From Thalassospira profundimaris (GTDB taxonomy: Bacteria; Pseudomonadota; Alphaproteobacteria; Rhodospirillales; Thalassospiraceae), in assembly GCF_003326755.1 (NCBI RefSeq), contig NZ_JPWH01000006.1:179626-243625 (forward strand): 64,000 bases of DNA, written 5' to 3'. Within the stretch, counting starts at the first letter, position 1; every line of letters starts with the position of its first letter. The notes below the pieces were generated by a model. That model was not told the DNA's origin. It saw only the letters and a program-made list of their open reading frames with translations, and ran no database searches. Shown piece by piece: positions 8,365-16,977 of this stretch. The position numbers and the translations under genes were made by a program.

Positions 8365-9531
8365 CTACGCGTCCAGCGGTTCGACCCGCCCATCCAGATA
8401 AATAAAATCACAGCCCATCCGTGCCGCTTCCTTGCGGGCGGCATCGGCTGTTTTGGCTTCGGCCGCCCCTTCCAGGGCGGCAATGGTCACATGGCCTTCG
8501 CGGCGCAATTTGCGCGCCTCGTGCTGGGCCACCCCCAGCGGCAGGTAAACCCGCGGCGTTGCCGCCGGGCTTTCAAGCCCCCGCAACACCGTATCCATAA
8601 ACAATGACATGCCCGTGGCAACTTCGCCACCGGCCCCTCCGGCCCGATAACGGCCACCACGGCCCAGTTCACCGCGCACATGCTTGCCAAAAATGGTAAA
8701 GCTGACACCCGTCTGATACCGGAAACCCGACATTTCCACCGGGTCCACCGTTAAGGCGGCATCCAGATCGGATGCCAAAATACGTTCGGCCACCTCGACC
8801 AGGCGATGCAAATCCTCCGATGCCCCCAGTGGCAGCTCCAGCCGTTTAAGGCGCGGCAAAGCGGTCGCTGCCGGGCCGGCGGCCTCCAGCAGAGTCACAA
8901 GCACATCCGTTACCGGGCCGTCTGCCGCCTTGATCGCGGCCACATCACGGCGCTCCAGCGCCTCGGTCAGTTTTTCGCGGTCATCCGGGGCAACGGAAAA
9001 GGCTTCAAACAGGCGCGATGGCAATGTTGGCAGGTTCAAATCAACCGACACATCGGGCAAGCCCACATTATCCAGCGCCTCAAGGGCCAGCAAAACAATT
9101 TCAGTATCCGCCGCCGCACTGGAAACACCAATCAGTTCCGCACCAACCTGGGCAAACTGGCGTTCGGGGCGCAATTGTGTGCCCTGAATGCGCAACACAT
9201 CGCCGGAATAAGCCAGACGCAACGGGCGCGGATCATCCTTCAGGCGGGTCGCCGCAATACGCCCCACCTGCGGGGTCATATCCGAACGCACCCCCATCAT
9301 GCGACGGGACACCGGGTCCATCAAACGAAAGGTTTGTTTGGCAAGTTCGGGGGATGCCCCTTCAAGCAGGCTTTCTTCAAATTCAACCAGCGGCGTTTTT
9401 ACGCGGTCATAGCCAGCCAGGGCGAAACTCGCCATCAGCTTTTCGCGGATTTCCGCTTCCTGTGCAGCAACCACCGGCAGGACATCCTGCAAACCGGCGG
9501 GGAGAAGGGCTTTCCTGGCGAGTTCGGTCAT
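8365..9531 (-). CDS. hisZ: ATP phosphoribosyltransferase regulatory subunit
   Basis: 388 residues with a histidyl-tRNA-synthetase-like class II fold and no anticodon-binding domain. PAGLQDVLP (11-19) is the start motif, and VRSDMTPQVGRIA (81-93) and the RERQ-like segment LRPERQFAQVGAELIG represent motif 2. HisZ does not charge tRNA. It pairs with the short form of HisG and gives histidine feedback at the first step of histidine synthesis. hisG is not in this window. The longer frame would use a TTG at 9561; the ATG at 9531 is preferred because the conserved domain begins there. It sits between serC and purA. Confidence 0.93.
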   Translation of the reverse strand: MTELARKALLPAGLQDVLPVVAAQEAEIREKLMASFALAGYDRVKTPLVEFEESLLEGASPELAKQTFRLMDPVSRRMMGVRSDMTPQVGRIAATRLKDDPRPLRLAYSGDVLRIQGTQLRPERQFAQVGAELIGVSSAAADTEIVLLALEALDNVGLPDVSVDLNLPTLPSRLFEAFSVAPDDREKLTEALERRDVAAIKAADGPVTDVLVTLLEAAGPAATALPRLKRLELPLGASEDLHRLVEVAERILASDLDAALTVDPVEMSGFRYQTGVSFTIFGKHVRGELGRGGRYRAGGAGGEVATGMSLFMDTVLRGLESPAATPRVYLPLGVAQHEARKLRREGHVTIAALEGAAEAKTADAARKEAARMGCDFIYLDGRVEPLDA

Positions 9532-9594
9532 ATGTTCAGACTTTCCGGACTGTGCGTGCAAATTCGGGCAAGGTTTAAGGTTCGCATGCGTCCT

Positions 9595-9642
9595 GCCCTG
9601 TGCATCCGGTAGCGGTTACTACCGCGTTGTGGCGCACAGGGC
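9595..9642 (-). other. two-part hairpin between serC and hisZ
   Basis: Outer arms GCCCTGTGC (9595-9603) and GCACAGGGC (9634-9642) pair perfectly over nine bases. An inner stem CGGTAG (9607-9612) with CTACCG (9619-9624) sits within. There is no T run on the minus-strand downstream side, so it is not a classical terminator. It lies 45 bp after the serC stop and 64 bp before hisZ, and could stabilise or attenuate the mRNA. Confidence 0.5.
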
Positions 9643-9686
9643 AACGGAAAAACCGAAAAACGCAAATATTATCGCAATCCCCAAAG

Positions 9687-10868
9687 TCAGCCTTCGGTTA
9701 TTTCGGCCTTGGCAACCCCGTAGGCCCAATCAAGCCACGGCAGCAAGGCACTGATATCGCTAGATTCTACGGTTGCACCGCCCCAAATCCGCAAACCGGG
9801 AGGGGCATCGCGGTAGCCGTTAATATCATAAGCCACGTTTTCGCTTTCCAGCAGTTTGGAAATACGTTTTGGCAAGGCAACCTGCACTTTTTCATCCTGT
9901 GCCAGCGCCCACGGATCAACAATTTTAATGCACATCGAGGTATTCGATGCCGTTTCCCGCTTTTCGGCCAAATCTGCCGCCCATGTGCTTTTGGCAAGCC
10001 ATTCATCAAGCAAACGGCGATTTTCGCGAGTACGGGAGAGCAAACCGGCAAGACCACCGATTTCTTCGGCCCATTTCAGGGCATCAATTGCATCTTCGAC
10101 CACCAGCATCGACGGCGTATTGATGGTTTCCCCCCGAAAAATACCATCAATCAGCTTGCCGCCTTTCGTCATGCGGAAAATTTTTGGCAACGGCCAGGCC
10201 GGAACATGGCTTTCAAGGCGTTCAACAGCACGCGGGCTCAGGATAATGACGCCGTGGCCGCCCTCGCCGCCCAGCACTTTTTGCCAGCTATAGGTAATGA
10301 CATCAAGCTTGTGCCACGGCAGTTCCATCGCGAAAATGGCCGAGGTCGCATCGCAAAAGGTAAGGCCCTTGCGGTCATCGGCGATCCAGTCACCATTGGG
10401 AACCCGCACACCCGACGTCGTGCCATTCCAGGTAAAGACCACATCGCGGTCACAATCAACCTGGCTCAGGTCCGGCAATTTGCCGTAATCGGCTTCAAAT
10501 ACACGCACATCATCCAGCTTCAATTGCTTGAGGACATCCGTTACCCAGGTCGAGCCAAAGGTTTCCCAGGCCAGCATATCCACACCGCGCGCGCCCAGCA
10601 TCGACCACAGCGCCATTTCAACCGCGCCGGTATCGGATGCGGGAACCACACCGACCAAATATCCGTCCGGCAGGTTTAAAAGATCATGTGTGCGATCAAT
10701 TGCCTCTGCCAGCCGGGCCTTGCCCAGCGGAGATCGATGCGAACGCCCCAAAACCGCGGTCTCCAGTTTATCTGCGGACCAACCCGGGCGTTTTTTACAC
10801 GGGCCCGACGAAAAATTGGCACTTGCAGGACGGTTGGCAGGTTTTGGAAAATCGGCAATATCGACCAT
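9687..10868 (-). CDS. serC: phosphoserine aminotransferase
   Basis: 393 residues. A PLP enzyme that converts 3-phosphohydroxypyruvate and glutamate to phosphoserine in serine synthesis (also used in pyridoxine synthesis). The N-terminal [14 protein letters not shown] and the PLP lysine Lys197 in SYSWQK-type context ([15 protein letters not shown]) identify it. The sequence belongs to the longer subgroup found in alphaproteobacteria and Methanosarcina (TIGR01365 type), distinct from E. coli SerC. The ATG at 10868 has AGGA eight bases upstream; frame further upstream is unconserved leader. In many relatives serA follows directly, but here hisZ follows and serA is absent from the window. Confidence 0.93.
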   Translation of the reverse strand: MVDIADFPKPANRPASANFSSGPCKKRPGWSADKLETAVLGRSHRSPLGKARLAEAIDRTHDLLNLPDGYLVGVVPASDTGAVEMALWSMLGARGVDMLAWETFGSTWVTDVLKQLKLDDVRVFEADYGKLPDLSQVDCDRDVVFTWNGTTSGVRVPNGDWIADDRKGLTFCDATSAIFAMELPWHKLDVITYSWQKVLGGEGGHGVIILSPRAVERLESHVPAWPLPKIFRMTKGGKLIDGIFRGETINTPSMLVVEDAIDALKWAEEIGGLAGLLSRTRENRRLLDEWLAKSTWAADLAEKRETASNTSMCIKIVDPWALAQDEKVQVALPKRISKLLESENVAYDINGYRDAPPGLRIWGGATVESSDISALLPWLDWAYGVAKAEITEG

Positions 10869-10890
10869 AAGGCTGTTCCTGATCAGACAG

Positions 10891-10933
10891 AAAAACACCG
10901 CAGAACCGCGAGAAATCCGGCACATATTTGCGG
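10891..10933 (-). ncRNA. possible regulatory leader of serC (serC-motif-like)
   Basis: Reading the minus strand, the transcript leader before serC can pair CCGCA (10933-10929) with TGCGG (10902-10898), closing an inner CCG/CGG stem. This is followed at once by a run of five U (10895-10891). The hairpin plus U run 23 bases before the start codon has the form of an attenuator. Alphaproteobacteria are known to carry an RNA element called the serC motif upstream of serC, so this may be that element. I could not compare it with the family model. Confidence 0.35.
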
Positions 10934-10954
10934 CACATGGATAAGCAAAGCGCG

Positions 10955-10982
10955 ATCCTATTGCCTTGGCGCTAAAAGTCAA
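10955..10982 (-). promoter_or_regulatory. predicted promoter of serC
   Basis: On the minus strand TTGACT (10982-10977) and TAGGAT (10960-10955) are separated by 16 bases. Transcription would begin near 10948 and give a leader of about 80 bases that contains the hairpin described separately. Confidence 0.45.
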
Positions 10983-11038
10983 ACGCGTTCGGCGCAAGGG
11001 TTATTGCCGATTTGGGTATGCCCGCCCCGACACAACGA

Positions 11039-11071
11039 AAAAGCCGGTCGCAACATCGCAAACCGGCTTTT
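11039..11071 (-). terminator. bidirectional-looking terminator after the SLC13 permease gene
   Basis: Arms AAAAGCCGGT (11039-11048) and ACCGGCTTTT (11062-11071) give a 10-bp perfect stem. On the minus strand the T run continues to TTTTTCG. It lies 25 bases past the permease stop codon and insulates serC from that transcript. Confidence 0.85.
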
Positions 11072-11095
11072 ACTTTGGCTTTCATGAAAAACAAA

Positions 11096-12973
11096 TCAGA
11101 AAGACAGGCCGTAATACCAGGGTGCAAACAGGCTGAACACGATCCATAACAACAGGATCAGCGGCGTGCCCGATTTAAGAAAGTCGACAAAGCGGTAATG
11201 CCCGGGCCCCATCACCAGAAGGTTGGTCTGATACCCGACCGGGGACGCAAAAGAACAGTTTGCCGCCATTACCACCGCAACGGCAAAAACATGCGGCGGC
11301 ACACCAAGCTGCTGGGCCATGCCAATTCCAATGGGCGTAAACAGCACCGCACAGGCATTGTTCGACAACACATTGGTAAAGCCCGCGACCATCAGGAAAA
11401 ACACCGACAAAATAACCGGTGCCGGTGCCCCATGCAGCGCGGAAAGCAGGACTTCCGCAACATAGGATGCCCCCCCCGTGGCCTGCAACGCGGTTCCCAG
11501 TGCCAGGGCGGCGGCCACCAGCAAAACGATTTTCCGGTCAATCGCGCGGGCTGCCTGGCGCATATTCAGCGCGCCCGAGGCAATCATGAGCCCCGCTCCG
11601 ATGAAACTGGAAATCATGATCGGTACGACACCGGTCGCGGCAAGCGCAATGACGCCCAAAAAGATAAAGGCCGCCCGACGGGCATGAAACGGACGCGGCA
11701 ACGCACGGGTGGACCATTCCAGCAACACAACATCGCGAATGGTCCGCAGCGCCTCCACATCCTCGGACCGGCCCTGAACCAGCAGCACATCACCGGCTTC
11801 CAGCCGGATTTCCGTCATCTGTGTGCGAATCATGCGCGAGCGGCGCTGAATGCCCAGCACAAGACACTTGTATTGATAGCGAAAACCGATCTGTTCCAGG
11901 TTAAAGCCAATCAGGCGTGACCCGGGCGGCAGCATCACCTCGGCCAGAAGCTGGCTGGACTTGGTTTCCGTATTGCCATTGCCCGGTTCTTCATGAACGG
12001 CCGCCGCCTCGGCATGAAGCAGCCCCGGGTCCTTTTGCAGCGCCTCGGTCAGGGCCTTGCGGGTGGCGGCAACCACCAGCACGTCACCGGGCTGTATTTC
12101 CATCTGTTCATCAAACGGCGGCAAATCGGCATGTTCACGCCGCACGATCATCTGGATTGTGACATTGGGCAGGTTTTTAAAAAAACCCGCAACCGGCTTG
12201 GTCCCGATCATTTTCGATGCCGGGCCAACCGTGATTTGGGCAATAAACTGTTTGCCACTGCCGTCAGGTTTGGTCAAACGGCTGCTCATGGAGGCCAGGG
12301 CCGGCAACAAACGCGGCGCAACCAGCAGCACATAGACGAAACCGGACAATGCCAGCACACCGCCCACCACCGTAAATTCAAAAAATTCCAGTGGCTCCAT
12401 CCCCAGTTCGATCAGCGAACTGGACACCAAAAGGTTGGTAGACGACCCGATCAGCGTTGTCATGCCGCCCAGAATTGCGGCAAAGGACAGCGGAATCATC
12501 AGGGAACTGGGTGAACGTTGAATACGATCCGCCAGCGCCTGAATGATGGGAATAAAGATCACCACCACCGGCGTATTGTTCAGAAATGCCGACAGCAGCA
12601 TGACGACAAACAGGCCAACAAATATCGCCAGCGAGGCATTTTTGCCCCCATGTTCCGTAATCAGCCCGGCGATGTAACTGACCCCGCCGGTCAGAACCAG
12701 CGCCTGCCCCACCACCAGCAGCGAAAGAACGGTCAGCAGCGCCGGGTTGGCAAAGCCCGACATGATGGTGTCGGGCCCCAAAATATTATCGCCATCGGCA
12801 TTATTAAGCGGGAAAATATTAAAAAACAGCAGCAGAACGGCAATGATCGCCATTGACGTCATTTCAAGCGAGATGCGTTCCCAGCCGTAAAGCACGAGTG
12901 AACCCGCGACCAGCGCAAGCACAACCCACATCTGCAACGGTGTCGCACTACTGGCGACGACATTGTCTAGCAC
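11096..12973 (-). CDS. SLC13/DASS-family permease with two TrkA-C (RCK_C) domains
   Basis: About 625 residues. N-terminal hydrophobic helices (about 15-235) include the conserved LNNTPVVVIFIP and GSSTNLLVSS elements, which match the Na+/anion binding loops of the DASS fold. Two cytoplasmic TrkA-C-type domains follow (about 240-330 and 345-425). The second half of the membrane domain carries the repeated SNNACAVLFTPIG motif. Such proteins import dicarboxylates or sulfate with sodium, and the RCK_C pair may gate transport. I chose a GTG start because AGGGGA lies eight bases upstream; a TTG at 12994 is the alternative. The LysR gene upstream is on the same strand and may or may not control it. 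Confidence 0.85.
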   Translation of the reverse strand: MLDNVVASSATPLQMWVVLALVAGSLVLYGWERISLEMTSMAIIAVLLLFFNIFPLNNADGDNILGPDTIMSGFANPALLTVLSLLVVGQALVLTGGVSYIAGLITEHGGKNASLAIFVGLFVVMLLSAFLNNTPVVVIFIPIIQALADRIQRSPSSLMIPLSFAAILGGMTTLIGSSTNLLVSSSLIELGMEPLEFFEFTVVGGVLALSGFVYVLLVAPRLLPALASMSSRLTKPDGSGKQFIAQITVGPASKMIGTKPVAGFFKNLPNVTIQMIVRREHADLPPFDEQMEIQPGDVLVVAATRKALTEALQKDPGLLHAEAAAVHEEPGNGNTETKSSQLLAEVMLPPGSRLIGFNLEQIGFRYQYKCLVLGIQRRSRMIRTQMTEIRLEAGDVLLVQGRSEDVEALRTIRDVVLLEWSTRALPRPFHARRAAFIFLGVIALAATGVVPIMISSFIGAGLMIASGALNMRQAARAIDRKIVLLVAAALALGTALQATGGASYVAEVLLSALHGAPAPVILSVFFLMVAGFTNVLSNNACAVLFTPIGIGMAQQLGVPPHVFAVAVVMAANCSFASPVGYQTNLLVMGPGHYRFVDFLKSGTPLILLLWIVFSLFAPWYYGLSF

Positions 12974-13026
12974 GTTGAATTTCCCCTGTCGCAAATCGCC
13001 TTATTACAACCCGAAACACGGGCCGT

Positions 13027-13044
13027 CCCCCGTCTTGCCGGGGG
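13027..13044 (-). other. GC hairpin in the SLC13 leader
   Basis: CCCCCG (13027-13032) pairs with CGGGGG (13039-13044) around a six-base loop. It lies 54 bases upstream of the permease start and 212 bases after the LysR stop. No T run follows on the minus strand. The rest of the 283-bp gap 12974-13256 holds nothing I recognise. Confidence 0.3.
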
Positions 13045-13256
13045 AATCTCATTTCTTAAATCACCCATACTTAGCCGAAAGCACCGCCATGCGGTCAATA
13101 AAAATCGCGCGACGATGATGTGGCAAATGACAAAAAAACACACCTGCTTTGCCAGCCGACAAAGGGCCCAACAATGACCGCAATCATTATCGCACCCTTT
13201 ATGGAACGCTTAGGGTTACATGGATTTTGCGTTTTGTCTGCCTGCCATTTCAGGGG

Positions 13257-14282
13257 TTAGGCACTAACCGGTTGTTCAGGTTCGGCGGCAAAAGCACCCG
13301 CGATCACGCTCTTTTCCGCTGCCCCCTCTCCGCAAATATAATGCGGGCACAACCGTTCCAGGGCTTCATCACATTCCCACAGGGTGCGTTCACGCGCCCG
13401 TTCGGTTAAATGATCGATCAGGGCCCGCACGGCTGGTGGCAGGCCACGCCGCGCCTTGAACAGAATATGCACAATACCGCCAACCGCCCGCCATTCGGGC
13501 AGAACCTGCACCAAACGGCCCGCCTGAATGGCGTGATGGGTGCTGAAACGCGGCAACAGGGCAATGCCCTGCCCGCGCAGGGCGCACTGGCGAATCATCG
13601 ATATATCGCTGGTCGCCAGACGCGGCGTAACATCAAGCATGCGCGTATCATCATTAGGGCCCACAAGCTGCCAGCGAATAGTGTCTGTATCCTCGCCCTT
13701 GATGCTCAGCGTCGGAAAGCGGTTGATGTCGTCCACGGTAAAATTGGGTCCCAGCTTTTTTATCAGCGCCGGGCTGGCAACCATCACCGCGTCGGCAAGC
13801 CCCAGGGTTTTAACAATCAATGTCGCGTCGGTATCCAACGAATCACGCACCCGAAACGCCACATCCACGCGGTCCTCGATCAAATCAACCCGGCGGTTGG
13901 TCGCCATAACCCGCAACTGCACCTTGGGATATTTTTCGCTAAAATCGGCCAGCACTTCGGCCAGTGCCGTTTCCAGCATCGCCGGGGGCACACTGATGCG
14001 CACAATCCCCTGCTCCACCCCTTTGGCCTCGGCCACAATGGCTTCGGCCTCTTCGGCTTCGCTTAAAATATTGGCACAGCGATCATAAAACGCCTGGCCC
14101 AGTTCCGTCACCCGGAAACGACGGCTGGATCGCTCAATCAGTTTGACACCCAGCCGGTCTTCAAGTTGTGCTACGCGCCGACTCAATTTTGACTTTGGCT
14201 GGTTCAGCGCGCGGCCAGCCGGAGCAAAACCGCCATGCGACACCACCTGCGCAAAGTAAAACAGATCATTCAAGTCCTGCAT
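13257..14282 (-). CDS. LysR-family transcriptional regulator, divergent from SDR pair
   Basis: 341 residues. The winged helix-turn-helix at 1-60 (LNDLFYFAQVVSHGGFAPAGRALNQ is split by the usual turn) is followed by a substrate-binding domain with SVPPAMLETALAEVLADF and the typical RVDVAFRV segment. A C-terminal tail of about 40 residues extends beyond the usual LTTR end. The start at 14282 has GAGGT six bases upstream; an ATG at 14294 is possible. It is transcribed away from the first SDR gene, and an inverted repeat (14296-14313) in the shared promoter occurs again before the second SDR gene. It therefore probably controls both and itself. Confidence 0.92.
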   Translation of the reverse strand: MQDLNDLFYFAQVVSHGGFAPAGRALNQPKSKLSRRVAQLEDRLGVKLIERSSRRFRVTELGQAFYDRCANILSEAEEAEAIVAEAKGVEQGIVRISVPPAMLETALAEVLADFSEKYPKVQLRVMATNRRVDLIEDRVDVAFRVRDSLDTDATLIVKTLGLADAVMVASPALIKKLGPNFTVDDINRFPTLSIKGEDTDTIRWQLVGPNDDTRMLDVTPRLATSDISMIRQCALRGQGIALLPRFSTHHAIQAGRLVQVLPEWRAVGGIVHILFKARRGLPPAVRALIDHLTERARERTLWECDEALERLCPHYICGEGAAEKSVIAGAFAAEPEQPVSA

Positions 14283-14295
14283 GACTGACCTCATT

Positions 14296-14313
14296 GTTCC
14301 ATATACTGAACGC
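14296..14313. promoter_or_regulatory. putative LysR operator, copy 1
   Basis: GTTCCATATACTGAACGC is an inverted repeat (GTTC, eight bases, GAAC). It lies 13 bp upstream of the LysR start and about 100 bp upstream of the first SDR gene. It matches copy 2 (15191-15208) at 15 of 18 positions and also fits the T-N11-A pattern of LysR sites. Confidence 0.6.
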
Positions 14314-14413
14314 AGAGTGATACAAAAAGGGACTACTGTCCACGTCTTACAAAATCTAAATTTCGTTTCACCATCGATAAGTCGGTCTTTTTTGAAATTC
14401 AGCCGGAGCCACC

Positions 14414-15163
14414 ATGACGAAACTTCTAAGCGGCAAAGTCGCCCTGATCACCGGGGGTGCTTTCGGGATTGGTGCCGCAACCGCGCGCATGCTTGCCGAA
14501 CAGGGCGCAAACATTGCGATTGGCTATGTTTGCGACCGACAGGCCGCAAAGGAAATGATCGCGGAACTCCAGGCCCTGAAGGTCGAGGCGAAATCGTTTG
14601 AGGCCGATCCGGCCGATACCCTTCAGGTCAATGCGATGGTGCAAACCGCCGTGGCACATTTTGGCAGACTCGACATTCTGGTCAATGCCGCCTCCATTGC
14701 CGTCTGCGGCCAGGTGGACAATCCCGATGCCGACATGCAGGGCCTCAAACGCCAGCAGGCTGTCAATTTTTGCGCAACCGCCTCGACCATTCGTACCGCC
14801 GCACCATTGATGCGCGATGGCGGGCGCATCATTACGCTGGGCTCCTGTCTCAGTGCCCTTGCCGGTAGCTGCGGCCTGGCCGATTTTACCGCCACCCAGG
14901 CCGCAATGGTGGGCTTTACCAAGGGGGCCGCGCGCGACCTTGGTCCGCGCAATATCACGGTCAATGTCGTGCAGTCCGGTTTTGTTAATGACGAATTGCT
15001 CGACCCGCTGGCAAAATACCCCACCCCCTATAAAACCGCCGTGCCCCTGGGCCGCCCGGCCCTTCCCGAAGAGGTCGCCGCCGCCATTGCCTTTCTCGCC
15101 AGCCCGGCGGCATCCTATATTACGGGTACGGTTCTGAATGTGGATGGCGGCTACAGCGCCTGA
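14414..15163 (+). CDS. SDR-family protein lacking catalytic Tyr and Lys
   Basis: 249 residues, classical SDR length. The Rossmann cofactor motif TGGAFGIG (13-20) is intact, and the C-terminal GTVLNVDGGYSA end is typical of 3-oxoacyl-ACP-reductase relatives. A serine is kept near 144. The YxxxK active site reads FTATQ at 158-162, so both Tyr and Lys are replaced. NNAG reads VNAA (90-93). It may therefore bind NAD(P) without classical dehydrogenase activity. GGAG six bases upstream of the ATG supports the start. It is divergent from the LysR gene and followed 131 bp later by a second, more degenerate SDR gene. Confidence 0.9.
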   Translation: MTKLLSGKVALITGGAFGIGAATARMLAEQGANIAIGYVCDRQAAKEMIAELQALKVEAKSFEADPADTLQVNAMVQTAVAHFGRLDILVNAASIAVCGQVDNPDADMQGLKRQQAVNFCATASTIRTAAPLMRDGGRIITLGSCLSALAGSCGLADFTATQAAMVGFTKGAARDLGPRNITVNVVQSGFVNDELLDPLAKYPTPYKTAVPLGRPALPEEVAAAIAFLASPAASYITGTVLNVDGGYSA

Positions 15164-15190
15164 AATCAGAATGCCCAAAGCCCAAATATC

Positions 15191-15208
15191 GTTCCAATTA
15201 ATGAACGC
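15191..15208. promoter_or_regulatory. putative LysR operator, copy 2
   Basis: GTTCCAATTAATGAACGC is an inverted repeat with the same GTTC-N8-GAAC design as copy 1. It is centred about 95 bp before the start of the second SDR gene. Its presence here implies that the second SDR gene has its own regulated promoter. Confidence 0.6.
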
Positions 15209-15294
15209 TTGGTCGTGACATTGGGGTCTATGCCGACGCACCGGACGTTTCTATGGTTTATTCATATGATAAAAACCGCTTCTGGAGAACGGTC

Positions 15295-15978
15295 ATGAAT
15301 AACCCGATATATAACAAACCACTGACAGGCAAAATTGCTGTTGTCACCGACGGGCATTATGGAATCGGGGCATTAAGCGCCCAAACCCTGGCCGATCAGG
15401 GGGCCAACGTGATTATCAGCCATCCGGCAAATGCCTGGAATGCCGCCGGTATTGTCACCGGGCTGGAAGCCCGCGGGGTCAATGCCCGGGCCTATGCCAT
15501 CAATTGCGACCACATTTCGGGTATCAAGGCCCTTGTCGCACAGGTCATCAAGGATTTTGGCCAGGTTGACATTCTTGTCACCAACACGGTCTCGTTTGTT
15601 TTGCAAGATGACGAACGCCTCTATAGCAAAGCCGCCATCGACGCGATTTCCCCGGTTATCCGTAATGGCGGACGCATCATCACCATTGGCAATATCGATC
15701 AAATATACCCTGCCAAGGCAGTCAGCACTGACAACACATCCTTATCGCTGAACGACCTGATCACCGATCGGGCAAAATCACTTTATCCGCGGCATGTGAC
15801 GGTCAACCGCCTGCAATCGAACTTTCGGGATCGCCGCAATTTGGCGACCTCTTTCGAGAATAGCACGCTCATTGGCGAGCTTACCCGTGGCCTGTCCTTT
15901 CTGGCCGGGCCGGAGGCCGATTTCATCACCGGCACCACATTTAATTTTGACAGCCCCCATGCCCGTCATGCCGCATAA
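15295..15978 (+). CDS. second degenerate SDR-family protein
   Basis: About 227 residues. The ATG at 15295 has GGAG seven bases upstream; an earlier ATG at 15253 lacks a ribosome site. The start LTGKIAVVTDGHYGIG aligns with the first SDR protein, but the first Gly of the cofactor motif is Asp (TDGHYGIG, 18-25). The catalytic Ser position reads IGNID, and no YxxxK motif is present (VSTDNTSLSLNDL in its place). About 17 residues are missing from the middle compared with the first SDR. The C-terminus FITGTTFNFDS is SDR-like. It looks like a diverged duplicate that has lost catalysis but kept an open frame. Confidence 0.85.
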   Translation: MNNPIYNKPLTGKIAVVTDGHYGIGALSAQTLADQGANVIISHPANAWNAAGIVTGLEARGVNARAYAINCDHISGIKALVAQVIKDFGQVDILVTNTVSFVLQDDERLYSKAAIDAISPVIRNGGRIITIGNIDQIYPAKAVSTDNTSLSLNDLITDRAKSLYPRHVTVNRLQSNFRDRRNLATSFENSTLIGELTRGLSFLAGPEADFITGTTFNFDSPHARHAA

Positions 15979-15983
15979 CACAC

Positions 15984-16019
15984 AACACCCCGCCAATAGC
16001 AAATATTGACGGGGTGTTT
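15984..16019. terminator. bidirectional terminator between SDR2 and phzF-like gene
   Basis: A 15-bp stem with one mismatch (15984-15998 with 16004-16018) has a five-base loop. The arms begin AACACCCCG and end CGGGGTGTT. It starts six bases past the SDR stop and lies between convergent genes. Confidence 0.8.
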
Positions 16020-16062
16020 GACACACATTCACGACAGGACCACAGGCCATAAACCCACATAA

Positions 16063-16878
16063 CTACGGCAGATAAATCTCGCCTTTCATATACAGTACCG
16101 CCCGGCCCTTCAGGTGCACGCGTTCGCCCTCAACCGTGCACTCAATAAAACCGCCCCGCGCCGATGCCTGATAGCCTATAAGGCTTGCCTTCCCGGTTTT
16201 ACCCGCCCAATACGGTGCCACCACACAGTGCATATAACCTGTTACCGGGTCTTCATTAATACCAAGGGCCGGTAAAAAATACCGCGATACCATGTCGCAA
16301 TCATCACTGTCCGAGGGGGCCGTTACAATCACCCCGCGATCAGCCAAAGCGCCAAGCGCCGACATATCGGGTTTCATATCGCGCACGGTTTTGTCGCTTT
16401 CGTAAACCAGCACATAATCGGTATCACGACTGACAACCTTGAACACCTCTTGCGGTTTCTCCTGCGACAACGCGGCAAGGATTGCGTCCGAGGCAGTGCC
16501 AGGCACAATGGGCTGCACCGGAAAATTGAGCACAATCGCCTCGCCATCACGCCGCGCGGTTAAAATGCCGCTTTTGCTTTGCAGGCGAATTTCATCCCCC
16601 GCAAACCCAAGCTGGTTAAAAATGGTAAAGGCACTGGCAAGTGTGGCATGACCACATAGTGGCACCTCGACGGTTGGCGTGAACCAGCGGATATGAAAAT
16701 CGGCATCGCCATTTTCAACCGGAACAAAAAATGCCGTTTCCGACAAATTATTTTCCAGCGCAATCAATTGCATGGTTTCATCTGGCAACCATTGTTCCAG
16801 TGGCACCACCGCCGCCGGATTCCCGGCAAACAAATGGCTGGTAAAGGCATCAAGCTGATAAATTGGCAATGTTGTCAT
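16063..16878 (-). CDS. PhzF-family isomerase/epimerase
   Basis: 271 residues, two-domain diaminopimelate-epimerase-like fold. IYQLDAFTSHLFAGNPAAV is the family N-terminus and Glu47 in NNLSETAF matches the catalytic acid of PhzF. The central CGHATLASAF and the C-terminal GYMHC-type segment (DPVTGYMHCVVAPYW) are also present. PhzF proteins isomerise small metabolites; phenazine synthesis genes are absent here, so the substrate is unknown. GAGG lies seven bases before the ATG. The gene follows the PLP decarboxylase on the same strand with a 99-bp gap and may belong to the same amino-acid pathway. Confidence 0.9.
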   Translation of the reverse strand: MTTLPIYQLDAFTSHLFAGNPAAVVPLEQWLPDETMQLIALENNLSETAFFVPVENGDADFHIRWFTPTVEVPLCGHATLASAFTIFNQLGFAGDEIRLQSKSGILTARRDGEAIVLNFPVQPIVPGTASDAILAALSQEKPQEVFKVVSRDTDYVLVYESDKTVRDMKPDMSALGALADRGVIVTAPSDSDDCDMVSRYFLPALGINEDPVTGYMHCVVAPYWAGKTGKASLIGYQASARGGFIECTVEGERVHLKGRAVLYMKGEIYLP

Positions 16879-16977
16879 ATTGCGCCTCACATTTTTCTAA
16901 GCCCGAATAAATGGGTTGTTTTTCCGGCCGCCAAAGCAATTTACATCTGTTCCGCGCCGGTTTTATCAAAACACGGA

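Noticed and set aside
9600..10679. 359-codon frame on the plus strand
   Set aside because: Antisense to serC, which has a full set of family motifs. No conserved protein sequence was seen.
11198..11920. 240-codon plus-strand frame
   Set aside because: Antisense to the SLC13 permease; Gln/His/Arg-rich composition is typical of a shadow frame.
16063..16878. Phenazine biosynthesis
   Set aside because: A PhzF-family gene alone does not indicate phenazines, and no other phz gene is present.
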